Source: Paenibacillus sp. BIHB 4019 (GTDB taxonomy: Bacteria > Bacillota > Bacilli > Paenibacillales > Paenibacillaceae). From it: 64,000 nucleotides of DNA. Under the pieces are notes generated by a model. The model made no database searches. It was not told where the DNA came from and was given only the letters and a program-made list of their open reading frames with translations. A program made the position numbers and the translations under genes. Shown piece by piece: positions 29,586-37,563 of this stretch. Numbering within the stretch: position 1 is the first letter of the stretch; every line of letters begins with the position of its first letter. The stretch spans positions 6,248,501 through 6,312,500 of the forward strand of contig NZ_CP016808.1 in assembly GCF_002741035.1 (NCBI RefSeq). Direction: 5' to 3'.

Positions 29586-30089
29586 CTACTGTTTCGACTT
29601 GTACTTCTCAGTCAGGCGCTTCTCCACCGCAGGCGGAACGAGCTCAGACACCGCACCTTGAAACTGCGCGATCTCTTTCACGATGCTGGAGCTGAGATAG
29701 GAGTATTTCGGATCGGTCATCATAAAAATGGTATCAATATCCTCATCAAGCAATCGGTTCGTCGATGCCAGTGTAAGCTCGTATTCAAAATCCGTCACGG
29801 AACGAATGCCCCGCACAATCACGTTGGCGTTGCGGGACTTCATAAAACGCACAAGCAGATCGCGGAAGCTTTCCACCGAAACATTCGTCAAGTCCGATGT
29901 CAGCTCAGTGATCATTTCCTTGCGCTCTTCCAGGCTGAACAGCGGATTTTTGCTCGTGTTATTAAGTACAGCTACTATTAAATGGTCGAACTGCTTCGCC
30001 GAACGGCGGATAATATCCAAATGCCCAAAAGTGACAGGGTCAAAGCTTCCAGGGTATACGGCTACGCGAATCTGGTCATTCGTCTGCAT
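29586..30089 (-). CDS. coaD: Phosphopantetheine adenylyltransferase
   Basis: The 167-residue enzyme has VAVYPGSFDPVTFGHLDIIRR (T/HxGH nucleotidyl-transfer site) and YSYLSSSIVKEIAQF. It makes dephospho-CoA. The ATG at 30089 follows GGAGG by 7 bases and lies inside the last codons of rsmD, so the two are coupled. Confidence 0.97.
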   Translation of the reverse strand: MQTNDQIRVAVYPGSFDPVTFGHLDIIRRSAKQFDHLIVAVLNNTSKNPLFSLEERKEMITELTSDLTNVSVESFRDLLVRFMKSRNANVIVRGIRSVTDFEYELTLASTNRLLDEDIDTIFMMTDPKYSYLSSSIVKEIAQFQGAVSELVPPAVEKRLTEKYKSKQ

Positions 30090-30675
30090 CGTTAAGTCCT
30101 CCATTTTGAGCTTCATTCGGCTCGTAGCGATAAATCGTTACCGTCGTGTCGCCGTATTTGTTTTTTTTCAGTTGAAAAAAGCCGTTCCACTGCTCTTCAT
30201 AGCTATGGGCTGCGTCATGTTCAACGACAATCGTTGCCCCGTCTTCAAGCATGCCATGGTTAGCCATATACGTCATGAGCTTGTCCGCCGTTATGATTCG
30301 GTAAGGCGGGTCCAGAAAAACAAGCGAGAAAGCGATTCCACGCTTTTCCAGCAATTTTAGCGCCCGCTCTGCATCATTGCGGTAAATTTCCGCTTCCTGC
30401 CCCATGCCGGCCGCCTGCGTATTGTGGCGAATGATGTCGATGCTATTTTTCTCCTGATCGATAAAAATCGTCCGCTCGGCCCCCCTGCTCCAAGCCTCTA
30501 TGCCAAGCCCTCCGGTTCCAGCAAACAAATCCAGCGCAACGCCCCCATCAAAAAAAGGCCCTATCATGCTGAAAATCGCTTCCTTCACCTTATCGGTCGT
30601 AGGTCTTGTATTGTTGCCAGGCACCGCCTTCAGCGGTCGTCCCTTGGCTGCGCCCGCAATGACTCTCACTGCCAA
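30076..30675 (-). CDS. rsmD: 16S rRNA (guanine-N2-)-methyltransferase RsmD
   Basis: The 199-residue protein has MAVRVIAGAAKGRPLKAVPG...TRPTTDKVKEAIFSMI, the SAM-binding DLFAGTGGLGIEAWSRG and catalytic LDPPYR. It methylates G966 of 16S rRNA. The rsmD-coaD pair is a standard arrangement. Confidence 0.96.
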   Translation of the reverse strand: MAVRVIAGAAKGRPLKAVPGNNTRPTTDKVKEAIFSMIGPFFDGGVALDLFAGTGGLGIEAWSRGAERTIFIDQEKNSIDIIRHNTQAAGMGQEAEIYRNDAERALKLLEKRGIAFSLVFLDPPYRIITADKLMTYMANHGMLEDGATIVVEHDAAHSYEEQWNGFFQLKKNKYGDTTVTIYRYEPNEAQNGGLNDADE

Positions 30676-31301
30676 ATGCCCCCTTTATTCGCTATCCTCG
30701 CCTATCGTACCATAATTGCTGCGGGATGTTAAAGAGGATGAAGCTTTTGTCAAAAAAGCTCGACTATCGCCAATTTACAGTTTCTAAGGAAAAAAAGCAC
30801 AGCCCGCAATTGTTGCAGACACCACGCGGCTCGGGGTACAGCCTCCTTTTTTTGGAGGACTGAGGTTCCGCTATTCTGGCTTTTGATCCGTTTTTTTGCC
30901 GTATGTGGACAGGAAATCCGTTATCTCCCTCACTATACTGTCAAAATGGCTATTTGCAGCGTATTAACGTCCCCTGAGTCCGCGGGCTTGCCTTTACCCA
31001 TGATTCTGTCGAAATAGCTGCTGCTGTGTCCGCCAACTATCTTTGTGCAGGGAATAAAACCCGGAAGCGAAGTGTGTAGAGCGACCTTTCGGTATATAGG
31101 TTCACGTTTATCAGGGCGACTTTCCCGGCAGGAGACGCAAAACGTTTGGTACTCAAATCGATCCAGATCAGCCTTGCATACACAGACTAGCTAGTTGTAT
31201 TGATAGAAACTACCATACTCTCTACTCCCCCTTCCACATATCGCCAAAACATAACTTTTGTAGTATATTGGTGTCGAAACAATGATAAGGGAGCGGACAT
31301 A
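30676..31301. other. Non-coding stretch without convincing gene
   Basis: About 625 bp between rsmD and the lipoprotein cluster. I see a short stem CCTCC-loop-GGAGG (30842-30858) and the ribosome binding site for the next gene, but no open frame with a credible start and no RNA I recognise. Confidence 0.5.
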
Positions 31302-31859
31302 TTGCAAACGAGAAAAACATTTTACAAAAAGATTAGTTATGGCCTATTAACAGCGGTCGCTATTAGCGTTCTGAGCGGATGCTCCTCGGATGAAGCGGCT
31401 ACTGCAGCACCAAGCCCTACAGCGAAGATTGAGACTTCGGCATCTCCTTCACCGGAAACCGAGGCAACTGCCGCACCAACCGCCGAGCCTGGAAAGGACT
31501 TGAACGTAAGTGAACAGCTTACGCTTGGTTATCTTAACTCCTACTACAACGAAACCGATGTAGAGGCCAGAAAGAAATTTGCTCAGGAATATATGCATCC
31601 TGATGTTCAAAGCATATTTGCATTTGCCGCATCTGCGGTTATTGATGAGAAGGATCATTTTTTAAATCCGAAAGTTGTGAAAACGGTCGACTATGAAAAA
31701 GACGGAACGAAAGGCTCCTTGACCTTAGTCAAAGGAGACGGGGATAAGGAGTTTATCGGCCTTATAATAGAAGATAAATTCAGCTTTGGGTTCATTTCAA
31801 CCGCAACTAGCGATGATATGAAGGCCGCTTTTAATGGGGTTCGCGAGCAATTCAAGTAG
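31302..31859 (+). CDS. Predicted lipoprotein of unknown function
   Basis: The 185-residue protein has a basic N-terminus, a hydrophobic stretch and a lipobox VLSGCSS at about residues 23-29, then a Thr/Ala/Pro-rich linker and a small soluble domain. GGGAG precedes the TTG start at 31302, which fits the signal peptide better than the ATG at 31200. It is probably anchored on the outer face of the membrane. No family recognised. Confidence 0.7.
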   Translation: MQTRKTFYKKISYGLLTAVAISVLSGCSSDEAATAAPSPTAKIETSASPSPETEATAAPTAEPGKDLNVSEQLTLGYLNSYYNETDVEARKKFAQEYMHPDVQSIFAFAASAVIDEKDHFLNPKVVKTVDYEKDGTKGSLTLVKGDGDKEFIGLIIEDKFSFGFISTATSDDMKAAFNGVREQFK

Positions 31860-31880
31860 ATTTAAGAATAGGAGTCGGTA

Positions 31881-32357
31881 TTGTTGAAAAGAAGAAAACT
31901 GTTGTTCAATCAGACCCGGTTTATCATTGTCGCTCTCGTGGCAGGCAGTCTGGTTGGGATCATTTATACGGGGAATAAAGATTCGCAAATAGCGGATGAA
32001 GTGCCATCTCCCCCTTCAATAACATCGAGTGCGGAGCGGCTGACATCCTTTTCCCCTTCACCAGAAGCGCAGATGCCTGAATACGAAATAACGGAAGAAC
32101 GTATGGATGACTCTGGTATTTGGCATGTTACGCTCGGTACGCTAACCGTCAATCAACAAGAGCTGAAAAAGCTTGTGCAGCATGCCTGCTCAATCGCACT
32201 CACTAAATCGCAGATCGTCAATTCTGTGTTTGTTGATGTCGTCCAGAACGATAATTCTTCCTCTAAGCTCGCTACCGGTAAAATGGCATTAACGAGTACA
32301 GGCGAAGCCCAAACCGGATCGAAAAAGCTGGAAGTCTCCTTCCAGCTAAACCGTTAA
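31881..32357 (+). CDS. Membrane-anchored hypothetical protein
   Basis: The 158-residue protein has one N-terminal membrane segment (FIIVALVAGSLVGIIYTG), a Ser/Pro-rich linker, and a soluble part (VTLGTLTVNQQELKKLVQHACSIALTKSQ). It lies 21 bases after the lipoprotein gene, probably the same transcript. The start is one of two adjacent TTG codons after AGGAG. Confidence 0.65.
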   Translation: MLKRRKLLFNQTRFIIVALVAGSLVGIIYTGNKDSQIADEVPSPPSITSSAERLTSFSPSPEAQMPEYEITEERMDDSGIWHVTLGTLTVNQQELKKLVQHACSIALTKSQIVNSVFVDVVQNDNSSSKLATGKMALTSTGEAQTGSKKLEVSFQLNR

Positions 32358-32403
32358 TTTATATGATTTCATAACGAATACACGATAGGAGCAAGCATGA
32401 ACA

Positions 32404-32568
32404 ATGAAAAGCCAGCCGTTTTATAAAAAATGGTTGTTCTGGGTAATCACCGTCATTTTGATTGCTGGCCTTGTTAATGGCAGGCTGCGTGATGATGATT
32501 CCGCAGGCACATCTTCGGCGAAAAGTAATGAAAGCGAGCTCGATAAGGCATCGTCCAAGTCGGAATAG
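32404..32568 (+). CDS. Small membrane-anchored protein, apparently a truncated relative of the next gene
   Basis: The 54-residue product MKSQPFYKKWLFWVITVILI... has one membrane segment and a Ser/Glu/Lys tail. Its first ~35 residues align with those of the gene at 32607 (both x-P-x-Y-x-KWxFWxI-x-VILI-x-G-x-x-N, then a charged Ser/Thr-rich stretch), but the C-terminal domain is missing. It may be a degraded duplicate or a small stand-alone protein. Confidence 0.5.
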   Translation: MKSQPFYKKWLFWVITVILIAGLVNGRLRDDDSAGTSSAKSNESELDKASSKSE

Positions 32569-32606
32569 CTGAAAAGAGTATAATGAGATCCTAGGGGGCA
32601 ATTAAA

Positions 32607-33272
32607 ATGCAGCAAAGAAAACCGATTTATACAAAATGGTGGTTCTGGTTAATCATCGTCCTAATCGTAGGAAGTGTAAGCAATTTGAATAAAGATAGAA
32701 GCACTACTCCAACTGCTACAAACGTAGAAAGTTCAAAAAATGAAACCAAAGCGGCATCTGAAACAGCGAGCAATGCAACAGACTCTAAGAAGGATGCAGC
32801 TTCGAAGACCGAAAAGGCAAAAGCTGAAGGTGTCGTGGCTCAAGACGTAGAGAGTTTCCGTAAAGCTTTCAATAAAGCATCCGAGGCACTCGGGGCAAAG
32901 TTTACCGTTAAGTCTTTGAAAGTAGAAGGTTCAGGCTTTCAGCATCAGCTTACTGACTCCATCTACCTCAATGGGTTTGTAAATAAAGAAACAGGAGCTA
33001 TTAAAGAGCTTCTTATTATGGGCGCTGGAGACGGTACTCCGCAATCGGGGGCTAATTTGATTTTGTCATTCGGAGCCTTAATTGGAGCAACTAATCCTGA
33101 TTTGGAAACCAGTGAAAGCGGAGAGATTTTTGAGGAGCTAGGTTTGATGGAAAGCAATGTTGATTTATACAAACTTAATAAATCTGCCGAGCGCAATGGT
33201 ATTGTATACACCATTAAATCCTCAAAGGAAACAGGTATATGGTTTATGGCTCAGAATGCTTCTGTAAAATAA
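32607..33272 (+). CDS. Membrane-anchored hypothetical protein
   Basis: The 221-residue protein has an N-terminal membrane segment (WWFWLIIVLIVGSVSNL), a Ser/Thr/Lys-rich linker to about residue 75, and a soluble domain of ~140 residues (FRKAFNKASEALGAKFTVKSLKVEGSGFQHQLTDSIYLNGF). No family is recognised. Its stop lies 6 bases before attL, so the prophage sits just behind it. Confidence 0.7.
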   Translation: MQQRKPIYTKWWFWLIIVLIVGSVSNLNKDRSTTPTATNVESSKNETKAASETASNATDSKKDAASKTEKAKAEGVVAQDVESFRKAFNKASEALGAKFTVKSLKVEGSGFQHQLTDSIYLNGFVNKETGAIKELLIMGAGDGTPQSGANLILSFGALIGATNPDLETSESGEIFEELGLMESNVDLYKLNKSAERNGIVYTIKSSKETGIWFMAQNASVK

Positions 33273-33277
33273 AATAA

Positions 33278-33323
33278 ACAAAAAAATCGAGCGCCCCTTT
33301 CGGGACGCTCTATTCATGGGAGA
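33278..33323. repeat. attL: 46-bp direct repeat
   Basis: Identical over 46 bases to 55901-55946. It contains a hairpin GAGCGCCCC-TTTC-GGGACGCTC. On the minus strand this becomes a stem with a GAAA loop followed by a T7 run, so the att core doubles as an intrinsic terminator in that direction. Identity at both ends plus an integrase next to the right copy supports the att call. Confidence 0.92.
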
Positions 33324-33390
33324 TGTGTTTTTGCATTCCTAAGCTTGGATGACTTTGCCTGAAAATGCTTGCTATATATGGAGTCCTACC

Positions 33391-33421
33391 GCCCGTTACT
33401 TTATGGTTTCGGGCTTTTTTT
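33391..33421 (+). terminator. Intrinsic terminator at left end of prophage
   Basis: GCCCG and CGGGC form a short stem with a 14-base loop followed by seven T residues. It could stop host transcription entering the prophage from the lipoprotein cluster. Confidence 0.65.
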
Positions 33422-33441
33422 GATGCTTGATGAAGCGTTTT

Positions 33442-33460
33442 GTCATCAATTCGTCATCAA
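33442..33460. repeat. Left arm-type integrase site candidate
   Basis: GTCATCAATTCGTCATCAA, itself two direct GTCATCAA half-sites, recurs exactly at 55816-55834 near attR. It lies 119 bp inside attL. Tyrosine integrases of the lambda type bind such arm sites with their N-terminal domain, so this fits attachment-site architecture. Function is inference. Confidence 0.65.
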
Positions 33461-33615
33461 GTGGCCGGGACTATTTCTTCCTTTTTCGTACCCACCGCTC
33501 GCCTTCTCTCAATGTTCCTGATCTACTACAATCTCTAATTACTATGCATAATATCAATAGAATCAGATTATATATTAATAGAGATCAAGGTTTAGATTTT
33601 AAGGAGCTGATTACA

Positions 33616-33810
33616 TTGAATAAATCAAGGGAAGATTATCCCCTTACATTGGAACAACCAGACGTCCAAGAAATATTGAGAATTGGCAGAAGGGCGTCGT
33701 ACGAACTTCTTAATGATCCTCCGTTCCATGTAATAAGGATGGGAAAGAGCAGAACAATTAAAGTGTCCAGGGATGCACTCTTCGACTGGCTGGAAGGAAA
33801 GCAATCTTGA
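33616..33810 (+). CDS. Excisionase-like DNA-binding protein
   Basis: The 64-residue protein is a single winged-helix/MerR-like excisionase domain: DVQEILRIGRRASYELLNDPPFHVIRMGKSRTIKVSRDALFDWLEGK. It starts at TTG with AAGGAG 9 bases upstream. Position next to attL, opposite the integrase end, is typical of a recombination directionality factor. Confidence 0.75.
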   Translation: MNKSREDYPLTLEQPDVQEILRIGRRASYELLNDPPFHVIRMGKSRTIKVSRDALFDWLEGKQS

Positions 33811-33870
33811 AAATCACCTACTAAATTTATCACCCTATGAAAACTACTAAATTAAAAAGGAGCATACACT

Positions 33871-34080
33871 TTGAAAAAAGAAGAGGGGTTGCCTGAGTGT
33901 ATTCACGTCGATGACTCAAGCGTTCCAGAAGGATATCACATGGTTGAAGTACAAGGGAAATGCGGGATAATCGAAATGTATTTCCCTAAAGCTCCAATCA
34001 CAGAAGAGGAACGCGAATACCTGTACCGAAGATGGGCTGAGAGTGCTCTCCGCTCCTATAAAAAAATGACCACGATTTAG
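33871..34080 (+). CDS. Small hypothetical prophage protein
   Basis: 69 residues, acidic and soluble (GLPECIHVDDSSVPEGYHMVEVQGKCGIIEMYFPKAP), TTG start after AAGGAG. No family recognised. A terminator hairpin overlaps its last codons. Confidence 0.65.
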   Translation: MKKEEGLPECIHVDDSSVPEGYHMVEVQGKCGIIEMYFPKAPITEEEREYLYRRWAESALRSYKKMTTI

Positions 34081-34090
34081 GTGGTCATTT
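34064..34090 (+). terminator. Terminator at end of the left-end operon
   Basis: AAATGACCAC and GTGGTCATTT form a 10-bp stem with a 7-base loop around the stop codon of the gene ending at 34080, with A-rich and T-rich flanks that allow use in both directions. Confidence 0.8.
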
Positions 34091-34095
34091 GCTAT

Positions 34096-34245
34096 TTACC
34101 CGCCCATCTTAGAAAGCTTTCTCCGTATTTCTTCTCTCAAATAATCAGCCAGCGAAAACTCATTAAGGAACGTCCGTCCTATCAAGTGCGGAACTGGCTT
34201 CTCTTTTTTTGCCGGTTTTCCTTGAATTTCTTTGGTCTTATTCAT
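34096..34245 (-). CDS. Small basic hypothetical protein
   Basis: 49 residues (MNKTKEIQGKPAKKEKPVPH...), highly basic, with a GGAGG 8 bases before ATG at 34245. An upstream frame to 34302 exists without a ribosome binding site. The C-terminal part looks like a short helical hairpin. No family recognised. Confidence 0.5.
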   Translation of the reverse strand: MNKTKEIQGKPAKKEKPVPHLIGRTFLNEFSLADYLREEIRRKLSKMGG

Positions 34246-34404
34246 CAGAAACGCCTCCATTGTCAAAGGCTGCAAAACAAATTTCCACAGAACATCGTCC
34301 AAATTAAGCTATACTAAACCATCTTCAGCAAGGAATTTTTCAAATTTGCTTTTCATAAGACATGCAACTATTTCGCGCGAAATATCGCCAAAATAAAAAG
34401 CCAC

Positions 34405-35211
34405 TCATTTGGGTGGCTCTTTAATTGACTTTAGAATTTCTGCAATTGCATCTAAATTCCCATTATTATTTTTTTCTTCATGGGATATTTTATTAGGAAA
34501 AATCCACTTTGCTCCAATCAAGTCATGATCGAATATAACAGTAGCATCAGTTACTGAGATAAATGATTCACGCAATTTAATTAAATCTTGTGTGTACATA
34601 AGTCTCTCGTTTTTAAGTGTACTGTATTTTATTGTCACCTTATCTAAATATATTTCTTCTTCCTCTAATACCCCTTCGGGAACGAGCGGAATAAATACCT
34701 CTATTCCTTTTTCAACAGCTCCAATATTAATGTCTATTAAGTGATTTTTTTTGTGGTGATCTCTTAATTCTACTCGTATCTCACAATCAAATATTACTTC
34801 TGGATTGCCGTGGTGAGACATTTTCAAATAAGAGACATTCACGGTCTTTTGTTTACTCTTTGGGACCAACTTCAAGAGATATTGATACCCCTCTGTATCA
34901 ATTAATCTACTATTCTCATGCGTAATAATTCCAGTTAGTTTTAATGGTGCATTAAAATCATTCATTACAATATAGGATCTATTATTGACCTGATCTCGCT
35001 TTATCTCGTTATTTTTTTGCACCTTCATCTGATGCATTGCAATTAATACTGCTCCTACTAAACCTAGAAAGCTGCCAAAAAAGCTCAGCCATGCTTTCTC
35101 TCCACCCACAACTCCTGGCATATGCCAAGATAATAAACCATAGTTAATAATAACTGGTGAAATTAACAACCAAAGATATACGTTTTTAATATACTTTTTC
35201 ACAAATTTCAT
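34405..35211 (-). CDS. Membrane protein with cytoplasmic C-terminal domain, unknown
   Basis: The 268-residue protein has two N-terminal membrane segments (VYLWLLISPVIINYGLLSW and FFGSFLGLVGAVLIAMHQM) and a large soluble domain rich in beta-like segments. TAGGAGGGG precedes ATG. The region is A/T-rich relative to the host core and reads like a lysogenic cargo gene, possibly involved in exclusion. No family is recognised and function is unknown. Confidence 0.7.
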   Translation of the reverse strand: MKFVKKYIKNVYLWLLISPVIINYGLLSWHMPGVVGGEKAWLSFFGSFLGLVGAVLIAMHQMKVQKNNEIKRDQVNNRSYIVMNDFNAPLKLTGIITHENSRLIDTEGYQYLLKLVPKSKQKTVNVSYLKMSHHGNPEVIFDCEIRVELRDHHKKNHLIDINIGAVEKGIEVFIPLVPEGVLEEEEIYLDKVTIKYSTLKNERLMYTQDLIKLRESFISVTDATVIFDHDLIGAKWIFPNKISHEEKNNNGNLDAIAEILKSIKEPPK

Positions 35212-35311
35212 TTTCCCCTCCTACTTACGTTAGATCTACTTTTCGACAAAAGGAAGGGATTCCCTCTTTTCGTGTCGAAATTATTTTCTAGGTATATAAG
35301 GAGGGATTTTC

Positions 35312-35656
35312 ATTAGTAATGTTGCTTATCGAAAAATATTCGGGACTTATGAAATTGCTGTAATTATCTTGGAAACAGGAAAATTCGATGTGAAATTCAT
35401 GTTCAGGGATTCTCATTCAGGCATTACAATTGAAGAATGCGACGACAGAGAGCGTGCTGTTGCTGGGGCTGAAAAATTCCCTGCCTTCTATGATTTAGCC
35501 TTGAAACACGGATATCGCATTAGACCTCTAGAATTTTATCATCCTGACGGAAGAGAAGTTGATCTTACTTGCGCGATGGACACAGATAGAACATTAAATT
35601 CTTTCGAAGCATTGTTAATCACTGGCGGAGTCGCAAACCACGAAGAAATAACATAA
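35312..35656 (+). CDS. Hypothetical prophage protein with probable ATT start codon
   Basis: The frame encodes ISNVAYRKIFGTYEIAVIILETGKFDVKFMFRDSH... (114 residues from 35312). A perfect AAGGAGGG sits 6-7 bases before ATT at 35312, and no ATG, GTG or TTG occurs in frame until a TTG at 35369 that has no ribosome binding site. Upstream the frame is closed by TAA at 35297. Either ATT is used or an ATG was lost by one substitution. The protein is soluble, family not recognised. Confidence 0.6.
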   Translation: MSNVAYRKIFGTYEIAVIILETGKFDVKFMFRDSHSGITIEECDDRERAVAGAEKFPAFYDLALKHGYRIRPLEFYHPDGREVDLTCAMDTDRTLNSFEALLITGGVANHEEIT

Positions 35657-35764
35657 CCAGCAGTTATGTGCTATAATAAGCGCGAGCCGTATGGGAAAGC
35701 ATCCCTGCGGCTTTTTCTATTTACTTAAGAAAATAAGAAGCACTACCGAAAGGGAACCCGGCAC

Positions 35765-36285
35765 ATGTTCAAACCATATGATTACTACATAACGCCTGAT
35801 GAGTACGAAGCAGCTGCGACAAACAACATTAAGCGAATAACGTTAATGATCGCATTCGATGTCTTGGTTGGTCAAAAGATAAAGCTATTACAAAACCTTT
35901 GCGAATATACACAAACAGATCAGCGTTTAGGGAAATTGCTCGATCAAACGGAATACCCTATGAATTAATGTTAGCTCGAATTTATAAAGGCTGGAGCGAA
36001 ATTAAAGCAGCTACTCAACCAATTAGAAATAAGGAACAACTAATGGAACACGGAAGGCGTATGGGGGATTCAGGAAAGTATTCTAAAGAACTGATTCTAA
36101 GAGCTGAGCAGAACGGAATTCCATACGCTACGTTCATTTATCGAATACGGAAAGGCTGGGAACCTGAACGAGCTTCCACCTTGCCTCCATCGCGCTCGAA
36201 CGTAACCATGCAGTTAAAAGAAATACACGGAGATAACTACTTTAGAGAACTCAGCAGTCGCTTTTTCAACAAAATGAAAAGTTAG
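35765..36285 (+). pseudogene. Three-repeat helical phage protein broken by a one-base frameshift
   Basis: The frame opens MFKPYDYYITPDEYEAAATNNIKRITLM, then near 35848 the sense continues in another frame as DRIRCLGWSKDKAITKPLRIYTNRSAFREIARSNGIPYELMLARIYKGWSEIKAATQPI and a third repeat EQNGIPYATFIYRIRKGWEPERASTLPP. Each repeat has the pattern A-x-x-N-G/N-I-x-x-x-T-L/F-x-x-R-I-x-x-GW. Restoring one G after ATG at 35846 would rejoin the frame (T-L-M-D-R-I-R). The full product would be about 174 residues of a phage DNA-binding-like repeat family. A programmed shift is possible but I see no slippery run. Confidence 0.7.
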
Positions 36286-36356
36286 CTCCAATATATAATT
36301 TTGAAGTATGAGTATTGAAACATTGGGAAATATCTCACTCCAAAACAGCTACATGA

Positions 36357-36554
36357 TTATTCATAAAAGAATTTAAAGTATCCAAGCAAGCCGGCCATTA
36401 CCGATATACCAATCACTGGAAGCATTAAGAAGCGTGGTAAAAACCACGAAATAATTCCCCCAACAATACCACAGCAGAACATAACAATCAGCACGATAAT
36501 CAACTTGTCAAATAAGGCGTCCGCGCCCGGCTGTACTCCTGAAAAATCTATCAT
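36357..36554 (-). CDS. Small two-segment membrane protein
   Basis: 65 residues with two hydrophobic segments (LIIVLIVMFCCGIVGGIISWFL and FLMLPVIGISVMAGLLGYF). GAGGTG precedes ATG at 36554. Size and topology could suit a holin or an exclusion protein, but there is no endolysin beside it, so the role is open. Confidence 0.6.
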   Translation of the reverse strand: MIDFSGVQPGADALFDKLIIVLIVMFCCGIVGGIISWFLPRFLMLPVIGISVMAGLLGYFKFFYE

Positions 36555-36843
36555 TCCATTCACCTCTTGCTGTTTATCGACAGCTGATCAATATTTTTCA
36601 ATAGCAAGGTCATTCCAGTGCCATTTCTCTATTCCTAATGATATGCAGATAAAACGCCTTGTTTTGTTGCAGAAATTCAGCGCAGAATCGAGGACAGAGC
36701 GAGAGACATGATTGCACGCCTGCAGCTTATTCTTTTGTAATGAAAATTAAAAAGCCCTAGATCACCCACGCCATCCCCAGTTTCTCAGCTTATCATTGGA
36801 ACGGTTGATTATGCCAATTCTTATTCCAAGGCATAATTTTATT

Positions 36844-37563
36844 CTATGATTCATTTTTATCTGATGCTTGCATTAGCTCAATGCGATTATCTAAAGCGCG
36901 TTCTATTTTTCCATACAACTTTTCAAATAAAGCTTTTTCGTTCTCTCTCGTATTGAGCCACAATCCGTGATACTGTTTTACAAATGCTTGAAACAATATA
37001 TTTTCATCTTCCGTCGAATCAATTTCTAGTGCTTCTGACAATATTTTTTTATCATGTATAGCCGTTCTTATTTCTGAGTAGATTTCGTTTAATCTTTTAG
37101 AAGCGAACTTCCCAGTTACATCTTGAATGTAAGGCAAACTAGGCATAATTGACCTAATTTTCATGGGTGATTTTGATTTTCTTTTTGTATCATGTGAATT
37201 ATGAGTAGTCTCCTGTTTTTCCAGCTGCACTCTAATAATATTTTGCGCTTCCAAAAATTCTCCCCTTATGGACATATAGCTAATGTTAAATCCATGCTGA
37301 GAAAGGGAGTTGTCTATGCTGGTTAATTGAAAGCGAAGTAAGTTATTTATCCTGTCTTTCTTTGTTTCATTTTTCTCCCTTTCGCTAATTTTTACATCAA
37401 TATCGTCCATTCTTGCATCATCAAGAAGCCCCACATGGAAGCTAACTGTCAACTGATATTCAGGCTCTTTTTCTAGTTGATCACCCACTAGTATCATATT
37501 CTCTTCAATTTTCCTGCTAATATCTAAGTCAAAAATATCAGTAGCTTCTAATAAAATTTCCAA
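36844..37563 (-). CDS. Hypothetical prophage protein
   Basis: The product of about 239 residues is charged and mostly helical. The TTG at 37563 is favoured because GGAGG lies 8 bases upstream (37572-37576). The open frame to 37629 has no such site. No family recognised. It faces the palindrome field, so its promoter probably lies within it. Confidence 0.65.
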   Translation of the reverse strand: MEILLEATDIFDLDISRKIEENMILVGDQLEKEPEYQLTVSFHVGLLDDARMDDIDVKISEREKNETKKDRINNLLRFQLTSIDNSLSQHGFNISYMSIRGEFLEAQNIIRVQLEKQETTHNSHDTKRKSKSPMKIRSIMPSLPYIQDVTGKFASKRLNEIYSEIRTAIHDKKILSEALEIDSTEDENILFQAFVKQYHGLWLNTRENEKALFEKLYGKIERALDNRIELMQASDKNES

